Positions 9,999 to 17,883 of a DNA stretch of 64,000 nucleotides are shown in pieces (positions within the stretch are counted from its first letter, which is position 1; every line of letters starts with the position of its first letter). Source of the DNA: Thermomonas sp. (GTDB lineage: Bacteria; Pseudomonadota; Gammaproteobacteria; Xanthomonadales; Xanthomonadaceae). Location of the stretch: assembly GCF_029945965.1 (NCBI RefSeq), contig NZ_JAQSDO010000008.1, positions 124,001 through 188,000 on the forward strand. The letters run 5' to 3'. The notes below the pieces were generated by a model. It was not told the origin of the DNA and did not search any database. It saw only the letters and a list, made by a program, of their open reading frames with translations. The position numbers were made by a program, and so were the translations under genes.

Positions 9999-11081
9999 CT
10001 ACGCGCTCGCCCGAAGTACACCATGTTCCACGTGGAACATGGTGACATCAATCCCGAGATCGGATAATCCAGCAGGCGGCTCGGTTCCTGTCACGAAGAC
10101 TTGCGCGCCGCATCCGTGAAGGTATTGAAGTACCCGTTGTTGATGGTGACGATCAAGTTCCGAGGCCAGGTCATCCAGCTGCAGCACCGGCCATACGCCG
10201 TCGTGCTCTGCCAGATGCGCGGCCTGTGCGATCAGAAGCGATAATGCGGCAAGTTTGGCTTGCCCGCGCGACAGGCTTTCACGTCCTGGTAGGTGACCGA
10301 ACTCCAGGCGAAGATCCGCGCGATGCGGCCCGATCGTGGTGTGGCCCTGGCCCTGGTCCCGTTCACGTGATAGCAATAGCGCATCGACCAGTGCCAACTC
10401 CTGCGCTTTCCAGCCTGGTTGCAAGCTCAGCACGACCGAACCGGCCGTTGGAAACAGGGCGGCGACCACCCGATCCAGATGCGGTTGCAGCCGACCAACG
10501 TAGGCGTCGCGATAGGCGCTCAGCTGTTCACCCGATTGCGCCAACTCATGCTCCCATGCGTCGAGCTGGCTGTCGGCGCGCGGGAATCGCAGCAGGGCAT
10601 TGCGTTGCTTCAGCGCCCTCGCATAACGGCGCCATTGGGGTAGGAAATCCTGTTCCACGTGGAACAACCCCCAATCCAGGTAACGGCGGCGGGCTTCGCT
10701 GCTGCCATGGATAAGGATATGGCTGCCCGGCTCAAAGCTGACCACCGCCAATGCCGCGCACAATTCCCCCAAGTGATTGACGTTGGCGCCATCCAGGCGT
10801 GCCTCCCACTTGGATCCAGTATGGCGCAGTCCTGCACGATGTTGACCAGCCGCTTGTTGCCATTCCAGATACACCTCCAAGGCTGCTTCGCCCTGGCGAA
10901 TCAAGCCGTCGCGCACGCGCCCACGGAAGCTTCGGCCATGCGCCATCAAGTGCATGGCTTCAAGCAGGCTGGATTTACCGCTGCCGTTGTCGCCCACGAT
11001 CAGGTTGAAGCCTGGCGCTGGCTGCAGTTCCTGCTCCTTGAAGCGGCGAACGTCGCGCAGGCGCAAACGCCGGATCTGCAC
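9999..11081 (-). CDS. recF: DNA replication and repair protein RecF
   Basis: SMC-like ATPase that helps load RecA at single-strand gaps with RecO and RecR. Walker A GDNGSGKSS, signature LSRGQAKLAALSL and Walker B-like VLQLDDLASELD are in order. GTG 11081 (VQIRRLRLRDVRRF) aligns with the usual RecF N terminus and gives 360 residues, close to the 357 of E. coli. ATG 11126 is an alternative, but between it and the GTG lies a strong hairpin, and a parS site takes the place of its ribosome-binding site. Two perfect parS sites are embedded in frame, each encoding FHVE (residues about 140-143 and 349-352). Located 71 bases after dnaN and 104 before gyrB. Confidence 0.94.
   Translation of the reverse strand: MQIRRLRLRDVRRFKEQELQPAPGFNLIVGDNGSGKSSLLEAMHLMAHGRSFRGRVRDGLIRQGEAALEVYLEWQQAAGQHRAGLRHTGSKWEARLDGANVNHLGELCAALAVVSFEPGSHILIHGSSEARRRYLDWGLFHVEQDFLPQWRRYARALKQRNALLRFPRADSQLDAWEHELAQSGEQLSAYRDAYVGRLQPHLDRVVAALFPTAGSVVLSLQPGWKAQELALVDALLLSRERDQGQGHTTIGPHRADLRLEFGHLPGRESLSRGQAKLAALSLLIAQAAHLAEHDGVWPVLQLDDLASELDRHHQQRVLQYLHGCGAQVFVTGTEPPAGLSDLGIDVTMFHVEHGVLRASA
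10024..10039. promoter_or_regulatory. parS centromere site (inside 3' end of recF)
   Basis: TGTTCCACGTGGAACA is a perfect 16-bp palindrome identical to the parS site bound by chromosomal ParB in Pseudomonas and relatives. It codes for FHVE near the C terminus of RecF. Confidence 0.92.
10651..10666. promoter_or_regulatory. parS centromere site (inside recF)
   Basis: Second exact copy of TGTTCCACGTGGAACA, in the middle of recF and in the same reading frame as the copy at 10024, again encoding FHVE. Confidence 0.92.
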
Positions 11082-11097
11082 CGCCTGCGAATGCGAC

Positions 11098-11121
11098 AAC
11101 GCCCGGACTGTACCGGGCGTT
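11098..11121 (-). promoter_or_regulatory. Stem-loop between dnaN and recF
   Basis: AACGCCCGG and CCGGGCGTT form a perfect nine-bp stem with a six-base loop, 16 bases upstream of the preferred recF GTG. No T-run follows, so it is not a standard terminator. It may attenuate recF expression or stabilise the dnaN message. Confidence 0.55.
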
Positions 11122-11129
11122 GTCATGGT

Positions 11130-11145
11130 TGTTCCACGTGGAACA
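11130..11145. promoter_or_regulatory. parS centromere site (dnaN-recF gap)
   Basis: Third exact copy of TGTTCCACGTGGAACA, six bases after the dnaN stop codon and about 1.1 kb from the oriC gap. Confidence 0.92.
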
Positions 11146-11151
11146 AACCCA

Positions 11152-12252
11152 TCAGAGTCGGAGCGGCATCACGACGTGGCGGCAATGCACACTGTCTGCG
11201 CCGCGCAGCAAGGCCGACGAGTTGGCATCGCGCAATAGCAGGACAACATGCTCGTCACGAAGCGCGGTCAATGCATCCAGCAGGTAATTGACGTTGAAGC
11301 CAATCGCCAGCCCATCAACATGGGTATCGGCTTCGATTTCTTCCTGGGCCTCTTCCTGCTCCGGGTTATGCGCACTGATCTTCAGCTGTCCTGGCGAAAC
11401 CTCAACCCGCACACCGCGATATTTCTCGTTGGACAGGATCGATGCGCGCTGCAGCGCGGCACGGAACACCTCACGCTCGATCTTGACCTCGCGATCGGCA
11501 CCGATTGGAATCACCGCTTCGTAGTCCGGGAACTTGCCGTCGATCAGCTTGCTGGTGAAGGTGACATCGTCGCGCTTGACCCGGATGTGGCTACGCCCAA
11601 GTTCCAGTTCCAGGCTGCGGTCGCCGCCTTCCAGCAGGCGCTGCAGTTCCTGCACGCCCTTGCGCGGCACGATGATCTGGCGCTTGCTTCCGGACGCGTC
11701 TTCGAGCGTGGCTTCGCACAAGGCCAAACGATGACCGTCAGTCGCAACGCAGCGCAACGTGTCATCGCGCAGGTCGAAGAGCAAGCCATTGAGGTAGTAA
11801 CGGACGTCCTGCTGGGCCATGGCGAACGCGGTACGCTCGATCAGCTCCTTGAGGGCAGCTTCCGGCACGCTGACGCGTTCGGTGGCTTCGGCCTCGTCGA
11901 CGGACGGGAAATCGTTGGCAGGCAGGCTGGCCAAGCTGAAGCGGCTGCGCCCGGCTTGCACGGTGACCTTGTCGCCAGACTGGCTGATGGTGACTTTGCT
12001 GCCATCGGGCAGGGCCCGCACGATCTCGAACAGCTTGCGTGCCGGGATCGTGATCTCGCCGTCCTGGGCGTCATCGACCGAGGTACGCGCAATCATTTCG
12101 ACCTCAAGGTCGGTACCGGTCAAGGACAGTTCTCCCTCACGAACCTTCGCAAGCAGGTTTGCCAGGACAGGCAAGGTTTGCCTGCGTTCGACCACGTTGA
12201 CGACCTGAGCAAGAGGCTTCAACAGGACTTCGCGTTGCAGGGAGAACCGCAT
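11152..12252 (-). CDS. dnaN: DNA polymerase III beta clamp
   Basis: Ring-shaped sliding clamp that tethers polymerase III and other enzymes to DNA. 366 residues, exactly the usual length, with three repeated clamp folds. Recognisable segments include MRFSLQREVLLKPLAQVVNV at the N terminus, LPVLANLL, YYLNGLLFD, ATDGHRLALCE and the C-terminal VVMPLRL. It lies across the oriC gap from dnaA on the same strand, and recF follows. A GCGGGC/GCCCGC hairpin (12279-12295) lies in the leader. Confidence 0.97.
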   Translation of the reverse strand: MRFSLQREVLLKPLAQVVNVVERRQTLPVLANLLAKVREGELSLTGTDLEVEMIARTSVDDAQDGEITIPARKLFEIVRALPDGSKVTISQSGDKVTVQAGRSRFSLASLPANDFPSVDEAEATERVSVPEAALKELIERTAFAMAQQDVRYYLNGLLFDLRDDTLRCVATDGHRLALCEATLEDASGSKRQIIVPRKGVQELQRLLEGGDRSLELELGRSHIRVKRDDVTFTSKLIDGKFPDYEAVIPIGADREVKIEREVFRAALQRASILSNEKYRGVRVEVSPGQLKISAHNPEQEEAQEEIEADTHVDGLAIGFNVNYLLDALTALRDEHVVLLLRDANSSALLRGADSVHCRHVVMPLRL

Positions 12253-12437
12253 GTTGACCCCTTCGAGGATATTGGTGCGCGGGCAGGCAGCCCGCTCTTT
12301 AAGAATTGTATAAAACTAGAAAGCTGGTAGTAATAGTGCGGCAAAAATCGTGGGATAACGAGAATAACTTATTGTTTTATATATCTATTTCAGGATTCAT
12401 TCCCGGTGTGAAACAAGCTACGAGACTGCGTACAACA

Positions 12438-12446
12438 TGTGGATAA
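12438..12446 (-). promoter_or_regulatory. DnaA box
   Basis: TGTGGATAA, the exact reverse complement of the consensus TTATCCACA, in the dnaA-dnaN gap. Confidence 0.85.
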
Positions 12447-12473
12447 GTTTTCAGCATGGCAGCTAAGCCACGG

Positions 12474-12482
12474 TTATCCACA
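12474..12482 (+). promoter_or_regulatory. DnaA box
   Basis: Exact consensus TTATCCACA, 36 bases from the box at 12438 and inverted to it. Confidence 0.85.
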
Positions 12483-12533
12483 CCTTATACCGCCATCATC
12501 CACGCCCTTGCTGGTCGCGGCGTGCCCAGGCAA

Positions 12534-13859
12534 TCATTCACTCAACTTCCTGATCAGTTTCTCCCAATCCTCATGCAGCTTGCCATCGATCCCCATCAGG
12601 TGCCGGATCTGGCGGCAGGCATGCAACACCGTGGTGTGGTCACGCCCGGCAAACGCATCGCCGATCTCGGGCAGGCTGTGTTCGGTCAATTCCTTGGCCA
12701 AAGCCATGGCGACCTGGCGCGGCCTGGCCAGAGAACGGGTCCGCCGTTTTGACAACAAATCCTTGATCTGCAAGCCATAGTAGTCTGCCACGACCTTTTG
12801 GATATTGGCGATGCTGATCGCTTGTTGCTGCGCGCGCAGCAAGTCGCGCAGACTTTCCTGGGCGAACTCCAGAGTGACCGCGCGTCCGGCCATGCCAGCC
12901 TCGGCAATCAGCTTGTTGATCGCACCTTCCAGCTCACGGACATTGCTGCGCATCTTCTTGGCGATCAGTTGCGCCACTTCATCCGGCACTTCGGCGCCGC
13001 GTTCACGCGCTTTGGCCAGCACGATCTGGGCACGGGTTTCGAAATCCGGCGGGTCGATGGCCACCGAAAGCCCCCAGCCCAGGCGTGACTTCAAACGCGG
13101 TTCCAGACCGTCGACCTCGCGCGGGTAGCGGTCGCAGGTCAGGATGATCTGCTGGCGCCCGTCGAACAGGGCATTGAAGGTATGGAAGAACTCTTCCTGG
13201 GTTCGGTCCTTGCCAGCGAAGAACTGGATATCGTCGATCAGCAACGCATCGATGCCCTGGAACTGCCGCTTGAACGCGTCCATGCCGCCGCTGGTCTTGT
13301 CGTACAGGGCCTTGGTAAAGGCATTCATGAATTGTTCCGAGCGCAGGTACATCACCTTGGCCGCGGGATTGACGACGCGCATCTGGTTGCCGGCGGCCAT
13401 CATCAGGTGGGTCTTGCCCAGGCCGGTGCCGCCATACAGCAGGAGTGGATTGTGGGCCCGATCGCCTGGCTTGAGCGTGACCTGCCAGGCGGCGGCGCGG
13501 CCCAACTGGTTGCTACGACCTTCGACGAAATTGTCGAAACAGTAGTGGCTGTCGAGGTTGCCTTGGAACGGTTCGGCTGGTCGTGCAGCAGGCGCGGCCT
13601 GGCTGGTCGTGGCGACCGGTGCCCGCCTCAGTGTGCCGATGTCCAGGTTCACTTCGCCCTGACTGCCGAAATGGGAGGCCAATTCGCGGATCCGTGGCAG
13701 GTAACGGAGGCGAACTTCGTCCAACACGTAGGGATTAGGTGCATAAAGCACCAGCGACTGATCCCGGCGCTCGGCCTGCAAGGGGCGCAGCCAGGTCTGT
13801 ACGTCCTCCTGCGGTAGTTCCGCTTCAAGGCGTTGCAGGCAAAGAGGCCAGACATCCAT
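12534..13859 (-). CDS. dnaA: Chromosomal replication initiator DnaA
   Basis: AAA+ initiator that binds DnaA boxes and melts oriC. 441 residues from ATG 13859. Domain I begins at the N terminus ([20 protein letters not shown]). A short Pro/Ala linker follows, then the AAA+ core with Walker [10 protein letters not shown] and Walker [13 protein letters not shown]. The C-terminal helix-turn-helix domain carries the DnaA signature ([19 protein letters not shown]). Transcribed towards dnaN through the oriC gap. A single DnaA box at 13931 in its upstream region suggests autoregulation. rpmH is divergent on the other side. Confidence 0.98.
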   Translation of the reverse strand: MDVWPLCLQRLEAELPQEDVQTWLRPLQAERRDQSLVLYAPNPYVLDEVRLRYLPRIRELASHFGSQGEVNLDIGTLRRAPVATTSQAAPAARPAEPFQGNLDSHYCFDNFVEGRSNQLGRAAAWQVTLKPGDRAHNPLLLYGGTGLGKTHLMMAAGNQMRVVNPAAKVMYLRSEQFMNAFTKALYDKTSGGMDAFKRQFQGIDALLIDDIQFFAGKDRTQEEFFHTFNALFDGRQQIILTCDRYPREVDGLEPRLKSRLGWGLSVAIDPPDFETRAQIVLAKARERGAEVPDEVAQLIAKKMRSNVRELEGAINKLIAEAGMAGRAVTLEFAQESLRDLLRAQQQAISIANIQKVVADYYGLQIKDLLSKRRTRSLARPRQVAMALAKELTEHSLPEIGDAFAGRDHTTVLHACRQIRHLMGIDGKLHEDWEKLIRKLSE

Positions 13860-13930
13860 GGTAGTGCGCGACCTCGTCAGGACCCGTGTCGAGGACCATC
13901 GACGACGGGACGGGCGCCGTGCTGGCCGCC

Positions 13931-13939
13931 TGTGGATAA
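13931..13939 (-). promoter_or_regulatory. DnaA box upstream of dnaA
   Basis: Exact TGTGGATAA 72 bases before the dnaA start, in the divergent dnaA-rpmH region. Such a site usually serves DnaA autoregulation. Confidence 0.75.
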
Positions 13940-14030
13940 ATCGGGAGACTGGCAGCGTAGCATCGCCTCTGACAATGGGCTACCAGCGATAGCCTGGTGG
14001 CCGCATGCAGGAATCAACTTCAAGGTCAAC

Positions 14031-14059
14031 TTGACCCAGGTTTGGAAGCTGGCTATCCT
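14031..14059 (+). promoter_or_regulatory. Predicted sigma-70 promoter of rpmH
   Basis: TTGACC (14031-14036) and TATCCT (14054-14059) with a 17-base spacer, ending 37 bases before the rpmH ATG. Good match for a strong ribosomal-protein promoter. Confidence 0.7.
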
Positions 14060-14096
14060 TGCGAGTCTATTCCGCTGAAAACAACGCAGACCCGCC

Positions 14097-14237
14097 ATGG
14101 CGACCAAGCGCACCTACCAACCCAGCAACCTCAAGCGCAAGCGTGACCACGGCTTCCGCGCCCGCATGGCGACCGCCGATGGCCGCAAGATCCTGGCCCG
14201 TCGTCGCGCCAAGGGTCGTCGTCGCCTGACGGTCTGA
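14097..14237 (+). CDS. rpmH: 50S ribosomal protein L34
   Basis: Small basic protein of the large ribosomal subunit, 46 residues. The sequence starts [20 protein letters not shown] and ends with the Arg/Lys-rich [13 protein letters not shown] tail, matching the universal L34 pattern. It is first in rpmH-rnpA-yidC-mnmE and is divergent from dnaA, as in most gammaproteobacteria. MATKRTYQP with an extra Ala-Thr after Met is the xanthomonad style. rnpA begins within about 31 bases. Confidence 0.97.
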   Translation: MATKRTYQPSNLKRKRDHGFRARMATADGRKILARRRAKGRRRLTV

Positions 14238-14268
14238 CCCGGCGCCGGCCCCGTTGCCGGACGTCCGC

Positions 14269-14736
14269 GTGATTGCAACATCACCACCGCAAAAGCCAGC
14301 ACCCGCTGGCTTTCCGCGTTTGGCGCGAGTGCGTGCGAAGGCTGAGTTCGACCGAGTGTTCGGCGAGGGTCGGCGCATCGCCGATCCCATGTTGAGCCTG
14401 CACCTGCTGGCGGATCAACAATCCGCCAGGCTAGGCTTGGCGGTTTCGCGCAAGGTCGATCCGGATGCAGTGGGTCGCAATCGCATCAAGCGCGTCATGC
14501 GTGATGCGTTTCGCCAAAACCGCAGCCAACTGGCGCCTGGCGCTTACGTGCTGGTGGCGCGCGTCCCGGCCGGAAAAGCGGCCAATACGGAGTTACGCAC
14601 GGCCTTCCTGCGCTTGCTGCAACGTGCCGGCGCGTTGCCCATGCCGCCCATGGACGGCACAATGCCTCCGGCAACACCTTCCCTTCCCCAAGAAAGTGCC
14701 GCGCTCATGCGCCGGCCGAGTCCGCCTGTCCGATGA
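14269..14736 (+). CDS. rnpA: Ribonuclease P protein component
   Basis: Protein cofactor of RNase P, which trims the 5' ends of pre-tRNAs. The RNR signature region is clear: [27 protein letters not shown], shown here as LAVSRKV then [14 protein letters not shown]. The core begins at [20 protein letters not shown] 14269 gives 155 residues; TTG 14254 is an alternative five codons upstream, and neither has a clear ribosome-binding site. A Pro/Ser-rich C-terminal extension of about 30 residues follows the core. Its stop overlaps the yidC start as ATGA, indicating coupled translation. No yidD gene is visible between them. Confidence 0.93.
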   Translation: MIATSPPQKPAPAGFPRLARVRAKAEFDRVFGEGRRIADPMLSLHLLADQQSARLGLAVSRKVDPDAVGRNRIKRVMRDAFRQNRSQLAPGAYVLVARVPAGKAANTELRTAFLRLLQRAGALPMPPMDGTMPPATPSLPQESAALMRRPSPPVR

Positions 14737-16373
14737 CCCAGACCCGTACGTTCCTGATTTTCGCCTGGTTGATGGTGGCGGCCTTTTTGTGGATGGAGTG
14801 GAACAAGGAACACCAGCCACAGCCGGTCGTGCAGACGACCGTCGTGGCGGTTGCAGCAGACACGCCAGTGCCGTCCGCAAACATTCCCTCGGCCAGCGTA
14901 CCCGGCGCCAGCGCCGCGCCAGTCGTGGCTGCGAGCAGCAATGCACCCAGCGTGACGCTGAGCAACGATGTACTCACACTTGAGCTCGACGGCCGCAGCA
15001 TCACTGGTGCCAAGTTGCTGAAATACACGCAGAGCCGTGATCCCGGCAGCCCGAAGGTCGTGTTGTTCGATCCCGTGCCGGCCAGCTACTTCGCCGCGCG
15101 CAGCAGCTGGCTGGGGCCCAATGGCGTCGACGCCCGCTTCCAGCCTGAGACTGCGGCCCGCGAAGCCGTCCTGGCCGCCGGAGCCAAGGACGTGAGTGTC
15201 AATTTCATCGCGCACGACGCCAATGGCGTGCAGGTGCGCAGGACTTACACGCTGGCCCGCGGCAGTTATGCGGTCCGCGTGCATGACGAGGTCAGCAATG
15301 CCGGCAACGCGGCATGGACAGGCAGTGTCTATCGGCAACTGCTGCGTATTCCGCCGGCGGCCAAGCATGGCATGACCAACCCGGAATCGTTCAGCCTGAG
15401 CGGCGCGGCCTGGTACAGCCCGGAAGACAAGTACAAGAAGCGCAAATACCCAAACTTCGTCGATGATGGTCCATTGGATCAGGAGGTCACCGGTGGCTGG
15501 GTCGCGTTGTCGCAGCATTACTTCCTGACCGCATGGATCCCGCAAAAGGATCAGGCCGCACTGTTCTCGTTACGCGTAGCCGGGACGACGCACCGGATCG
15601 AGGCGCGTGGGCCGCAGATAACCCTCAAGCCCGGCCAGCAGTTCAGCAGTGATGCCACGCTGTGGGTCGGGCCGAAGCTGGCCGAGCAGATGGAAACCAT
15701 CGCTCCCGGCCTGGAACGGGCGATGGACTATGGGTATTTCACCGTGCTCTCCCAGCCGATTCACTGGCTGCTGACCCAATTGCACAAGCTGACCCACAAC
15801 TGGGGTTGGGCGATCGTGTTGTTGGTCGCATTGCTCAAGCTCGCGCTGTATCCACTGTCGGCGGCGCAGTACAAGTCGATGGCCAAGATGCGCAAGTTCC
15901 AGCCGCGCATCGAGCAGCTCAAGGAGCGCTACGGCGAAGACAAGCAGAAGTTCCAGATGGCGATGCTGGAGCTGTACAAAAAGGAAAAAATCAACCCTGC
16001 CGGCGGCTGCCTGCCGATCCTGATCCAGATGCCGGTATTCCTGGCCCTGTACTACGTGCTGCTGGAAGCGGTGGAACTGCGACAGGCGACCTGGATCATG
16101 GGCTGGGTCAGCGACCTGACCGCGCGCGATCCGTACTTCATCCTGCCTGTGCTCAATGGCGCGATCATGCTGCTGACCCAGCGGCTGACGCCGATGGCCG
16201 GCATGGATCCGATGCAGAGGAAGATGATGCAGCTGATGCCATTAGTGATGATGGTGATGTTTGCCTTCTTCCCCGCCGGCTTGGTGCTGTACTGGGTGAC
16301 CAACGGCGCGTTGGGCCTGTTGCAGCAATGGTGGAATACCAAGCGCTATGCCGAGGCACCCGCCAAAGCCTGA
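14733..16373 (+). CDS. yidC: Membrane protein insertase YidC
   Basis: Inserts and folds inner-membrane proteins with or without SecYEG. 546 residues. Layout: N-terminal helix ([17 protein letters not shown]), a large periplasmic beta domain (residues about 70-340), then the five-helix insertase core including [47 protein letters not shown] and [14 protein letters not shown]. The position of the conserved groove Arg of E. coli YidC (before MYPLT) is occupied by Lys ([10 protein letters not shown]), which keeps the charge. ATG 14733 overlaps the rnpA stop. A terminator follows at 16392. Confidence 0.97.
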   Translation: MTQTRTFLIFAWLMVAAFLWMEWNKEHQPQPVVQTTVVAVAADTPVPSANIPSASVPGASAAPVVAASSNAPSVTLSNDVLTLELDGRSITGAKLLKYTQSRDPGSPKVVLFDPVPASYFAARSSWLGPNGVDARFQPETAAREAVLAAGAKDVSVNFIAHDANGVQVRRTYTLARGSYAVRVHDEVSNAGNAAWTGSVYRQLLRIPPAAKHGMTNPESFSLSGAAWYSPEDKYKKRKYPNFVDDGPLDQEVTGGWVALSQHYFLTAWIPQKDQAALFSLRVAGTTHRIEARGPQITLKPGQQFSSDATLWVGPKLAEQMETIAPGLERAMDYGYFTVLSQPIHWLLTQLHKLTHNWGWAIVLLVALLKLALYPLSAAQYKSMAKMRKFQPRIEQLKERYGEDKQKFQMAMLELYKKEKINPAGGCLPILIQMPVFLALYYVLLEAVELRQATWIMGWVSDLTARDPYFILPVLNGAIMLLTQRLTPMAGMDPMQRKMMQLMPLVMMVMFAFFPAGLVLYWVTNGALGLLQQWWNTKRYAEAPAKA

Positions 16374-16391
16374 TCCACGGTTAGCCAGCGA

Positions 16392-16424
16392 ACGAAGCCT
16401 GCCTTGAGGCGGGCTTCGTCTTTT
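16392..16424 (+). terminator. Rho-independent terminator after yidC
   Basis: Stem ACGAAGCCTGCC / GGCGGGCTTCGT (one G-T pair) with loop TTGA, followed by CTTTT. It would end the rpmH-rnpA-yidC unit before mnmE. Confidence 0.8.
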
Positions 16425-16456
16425 CTGCGACAGGCACGTTCTGCGACCATGCGTGC

Positions 16457-17794
16457 ATGAACCATGCGATAGACACCATTGTTGCGATCGCCACGGCGCC
16501 GGGAGCCGGTGGCGTTGGCATCGTGCGGCTGTCTGGCCCGCGCTCCCGATCGATCGCAGAAGACATCAGTGGGAAAGCGCTGGTGCCCCGCCAGGCGACC
16601 TACGCCCGTTTCAACACCGCCGACGGCGAGATCATCGACGACGGCATCGTCCTGTATTTCGCTGTGCCGGCCAGCTACACCGGCGAGGACGTGGTTGAGT
16701 TGCAGGCACATGGCAGCCCGGTAGTACTGCGGCAATTGATAACGCGTTGCATCGAGCAGGGCGCGCGCCAGGCCCGGCCGGGCGAGTTTAGCGAGCGCGC
16801 CTTCCTCAATGGCAAGCTCGACCTGACCCAGGCCGAGGCGGTGGCCGACCTGATCGCGGCAAGCGACGAACGCGCTGCCCGCGCCGCCCGGCGCTCGCTG
16901 GATGGTGTGTTCTCGCAACAGGTCGATGCCTTGATGGCACGGATGCTGGCGATCCGGGTGCATGTCGAAGCGGCCATCGATTTTGCCGATGAAGCACTGG
17001 ATACCCTGGGTGGCCAGGCGCTACGCACCCAGCTGGCCGCGGTGCAGGCTGACCTCACCCGGTTGCAGCACGAGGCCGAACGCGGGCAGAAACTGCGTGA
17101 CGGCCTGCATGTGGTGCTGGTTGGGCCACCCAATGCCGGCAAGAGTTCGTTGCTCAATGCGTTGGCCGGCAGCGATCGTGCCATCGTCACCGAGATCGCC
17201 GGCACCACCCGCGACCTGCTGCGCGAGACGATCCGCCTGGATGGCGTGGAACTGACCCTGGTCGATACAGCGGGCCTGCGCGAGGCCGGCGATGCGATCG
17301 AGGCCGAAGGTATCCGCCGTGCCAGGGCCGAGCTGGCACGGGCTGACTTGGCGCTGGTGGTGGTGGATGCGCGCGAGCCGGAGGTGGCACGCACAATATT
17401 GCTCGAGTCGACCCAGGCCGCCTCGCAACGGCTATGGTTGTACAACAAGGCCGATCTGCTGGACCAGCCACCCGCTCACGACCCGCCCGACAGCCTGCAT
17501 GTTTCGGCGCGAACCGGGCTTGGGCTGGATATGCTGCACCAGCGCCTGCTGACCCTGTCCGGAGCGGGGGAGTCTGGCAAAGGGGCCTTCAGTGCACGCG
17601 CTCGCCACGTGCAGGCGCTGGCCGCGGCGGTTGGGCAGCTGCAGGCAGCTAGCCTCGAATTGCAAAGCGAGCGTCTGGAACTGGCCGCAGAAGCGCTGTC
17701 GCAAGCGCACTCAGCTTTGGGGGAAATCGGTGGTAGGGTCGACGCCGATAGTCTACTAGGTCACATATTCAGCGCGTTCTGCGTTGGCAAGTAG
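16457..17794 (+). CDS. mnmE: tRNA modification GTPase MnmE (TrmE)
   Basis: With MnmG installs the carboxymethylaminomethyl group on wobble U34 of several tRNAs. 445 residues. N-terminal folate-binding domain ([20 protein letters not shown]), helical domain, inserted G domain with [26 protein letters not shown] and NKADL, and the C-terminal FCVGK that supplies the functional Cys. ATG 16457 matches the family N terminus. Unlike in Pseudomonas, the next gene is not mnmG/rsmG/parA/parB but a TonB-domain lipoprotein. Confidence 0.97.
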   Translation: MNHAIDTIVAIATAPGAGGVGIVRLSGPRSRSIAEDISGKALVPRQATYARFNTADGEIIDDGIVLYFAVPASYTGEDVVELQAHGSPVVLRQLITRCIEQGARQARPGEFSERAFLNGKLDLTQAEAVADLIAASDERAARAARRSLDGVFSQQVDALMARMLAIRVHVEAAIDFADEALDTLGGQALRTQLAAVQADLTRLQHEAERGQKLRDGLHVVLVGPPNAGKSSLLNALAGSDRAIVTEIAGTTRDLLRETIRLDGVELTLVDTAGLREAGDAIEAEGIRRARAELARADLALVVVDAREPEVARTILLESTQAASQRLWLYNKADLLDQPPAHDPPDSLHVSARTGLGLDMLHQRLLTLSGAGESGKGAFSARARHVQALAAAVGQLQAASLELQSERLELAAEALSQAHSALGEIGGRVDADSLLGHIFSAFCVGK

Positions 17795-17814
17795 TCGCTG
17801 AACCGCCATCATGC

Positions 17815-17845
17815 TTGACAAATGGCCGCTACTGCCGCGTGCTAT
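17815..17845 (+). promoter_or_regulatory. Possible promoter of the TonB-domain lipoprotein gene
   Basis: A perfect -35 TTGACA (17815-17820) is followed 19 bases later by TGCTAT, a weak -10. Position between mnmE and the next ATG supports it, but the spacing is poor. Confidence 0.35.
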
Positions 17846-17883
17846 CGCCGGGTGAGTCCAGCATCAATCAGGGGGAGTTTCAG

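Larger units (their letters stand above)
12253..12533. other. oriC: Candidate chromosome replication origin (oriC), dnaA-dnaN gap
   Basis: 281 non-coding bases between dnaA and dnaN, the place of oriC in X. campestris. Two exact DnaA boxes (12438-12446 and 12474-12482) sit on the dnaA side in opposite orientation. About 50 bases towards dnaN is an AT-rich tract (12357-12391, with TTATTGTTTTATATATCTAT), a likely unwinding element. A TAGTAATAG run (12328-12336) resembles DnaA-trio triplets but is not next to a box. The boxes are few, so weaker sites probably contribute. Leftward genes lie on the minus strand and rightward genes from rpmH on the plus strand, consistent with divergent replichores. 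Confidence 0.8.

Noticed and set aside
11082-11126. ATG 11126 as the recF start
   Set aside because: It adds 15 residues absent from the family, would put a strong hairpin in the first codons and has a parS in place of a ribosome-binding site; not fully excluded.
12328-12336. TAGTAATAG as DnaA-trio element
   Set aside because: Triplets fit loosely, but no DnaA box lies directly beside them; mentioned only within the oriC entry.
12350-12358. GTGGGATAA as a third DnaA box in oriC
   Set aside because: Three mismatches to the consensus in the last positions.
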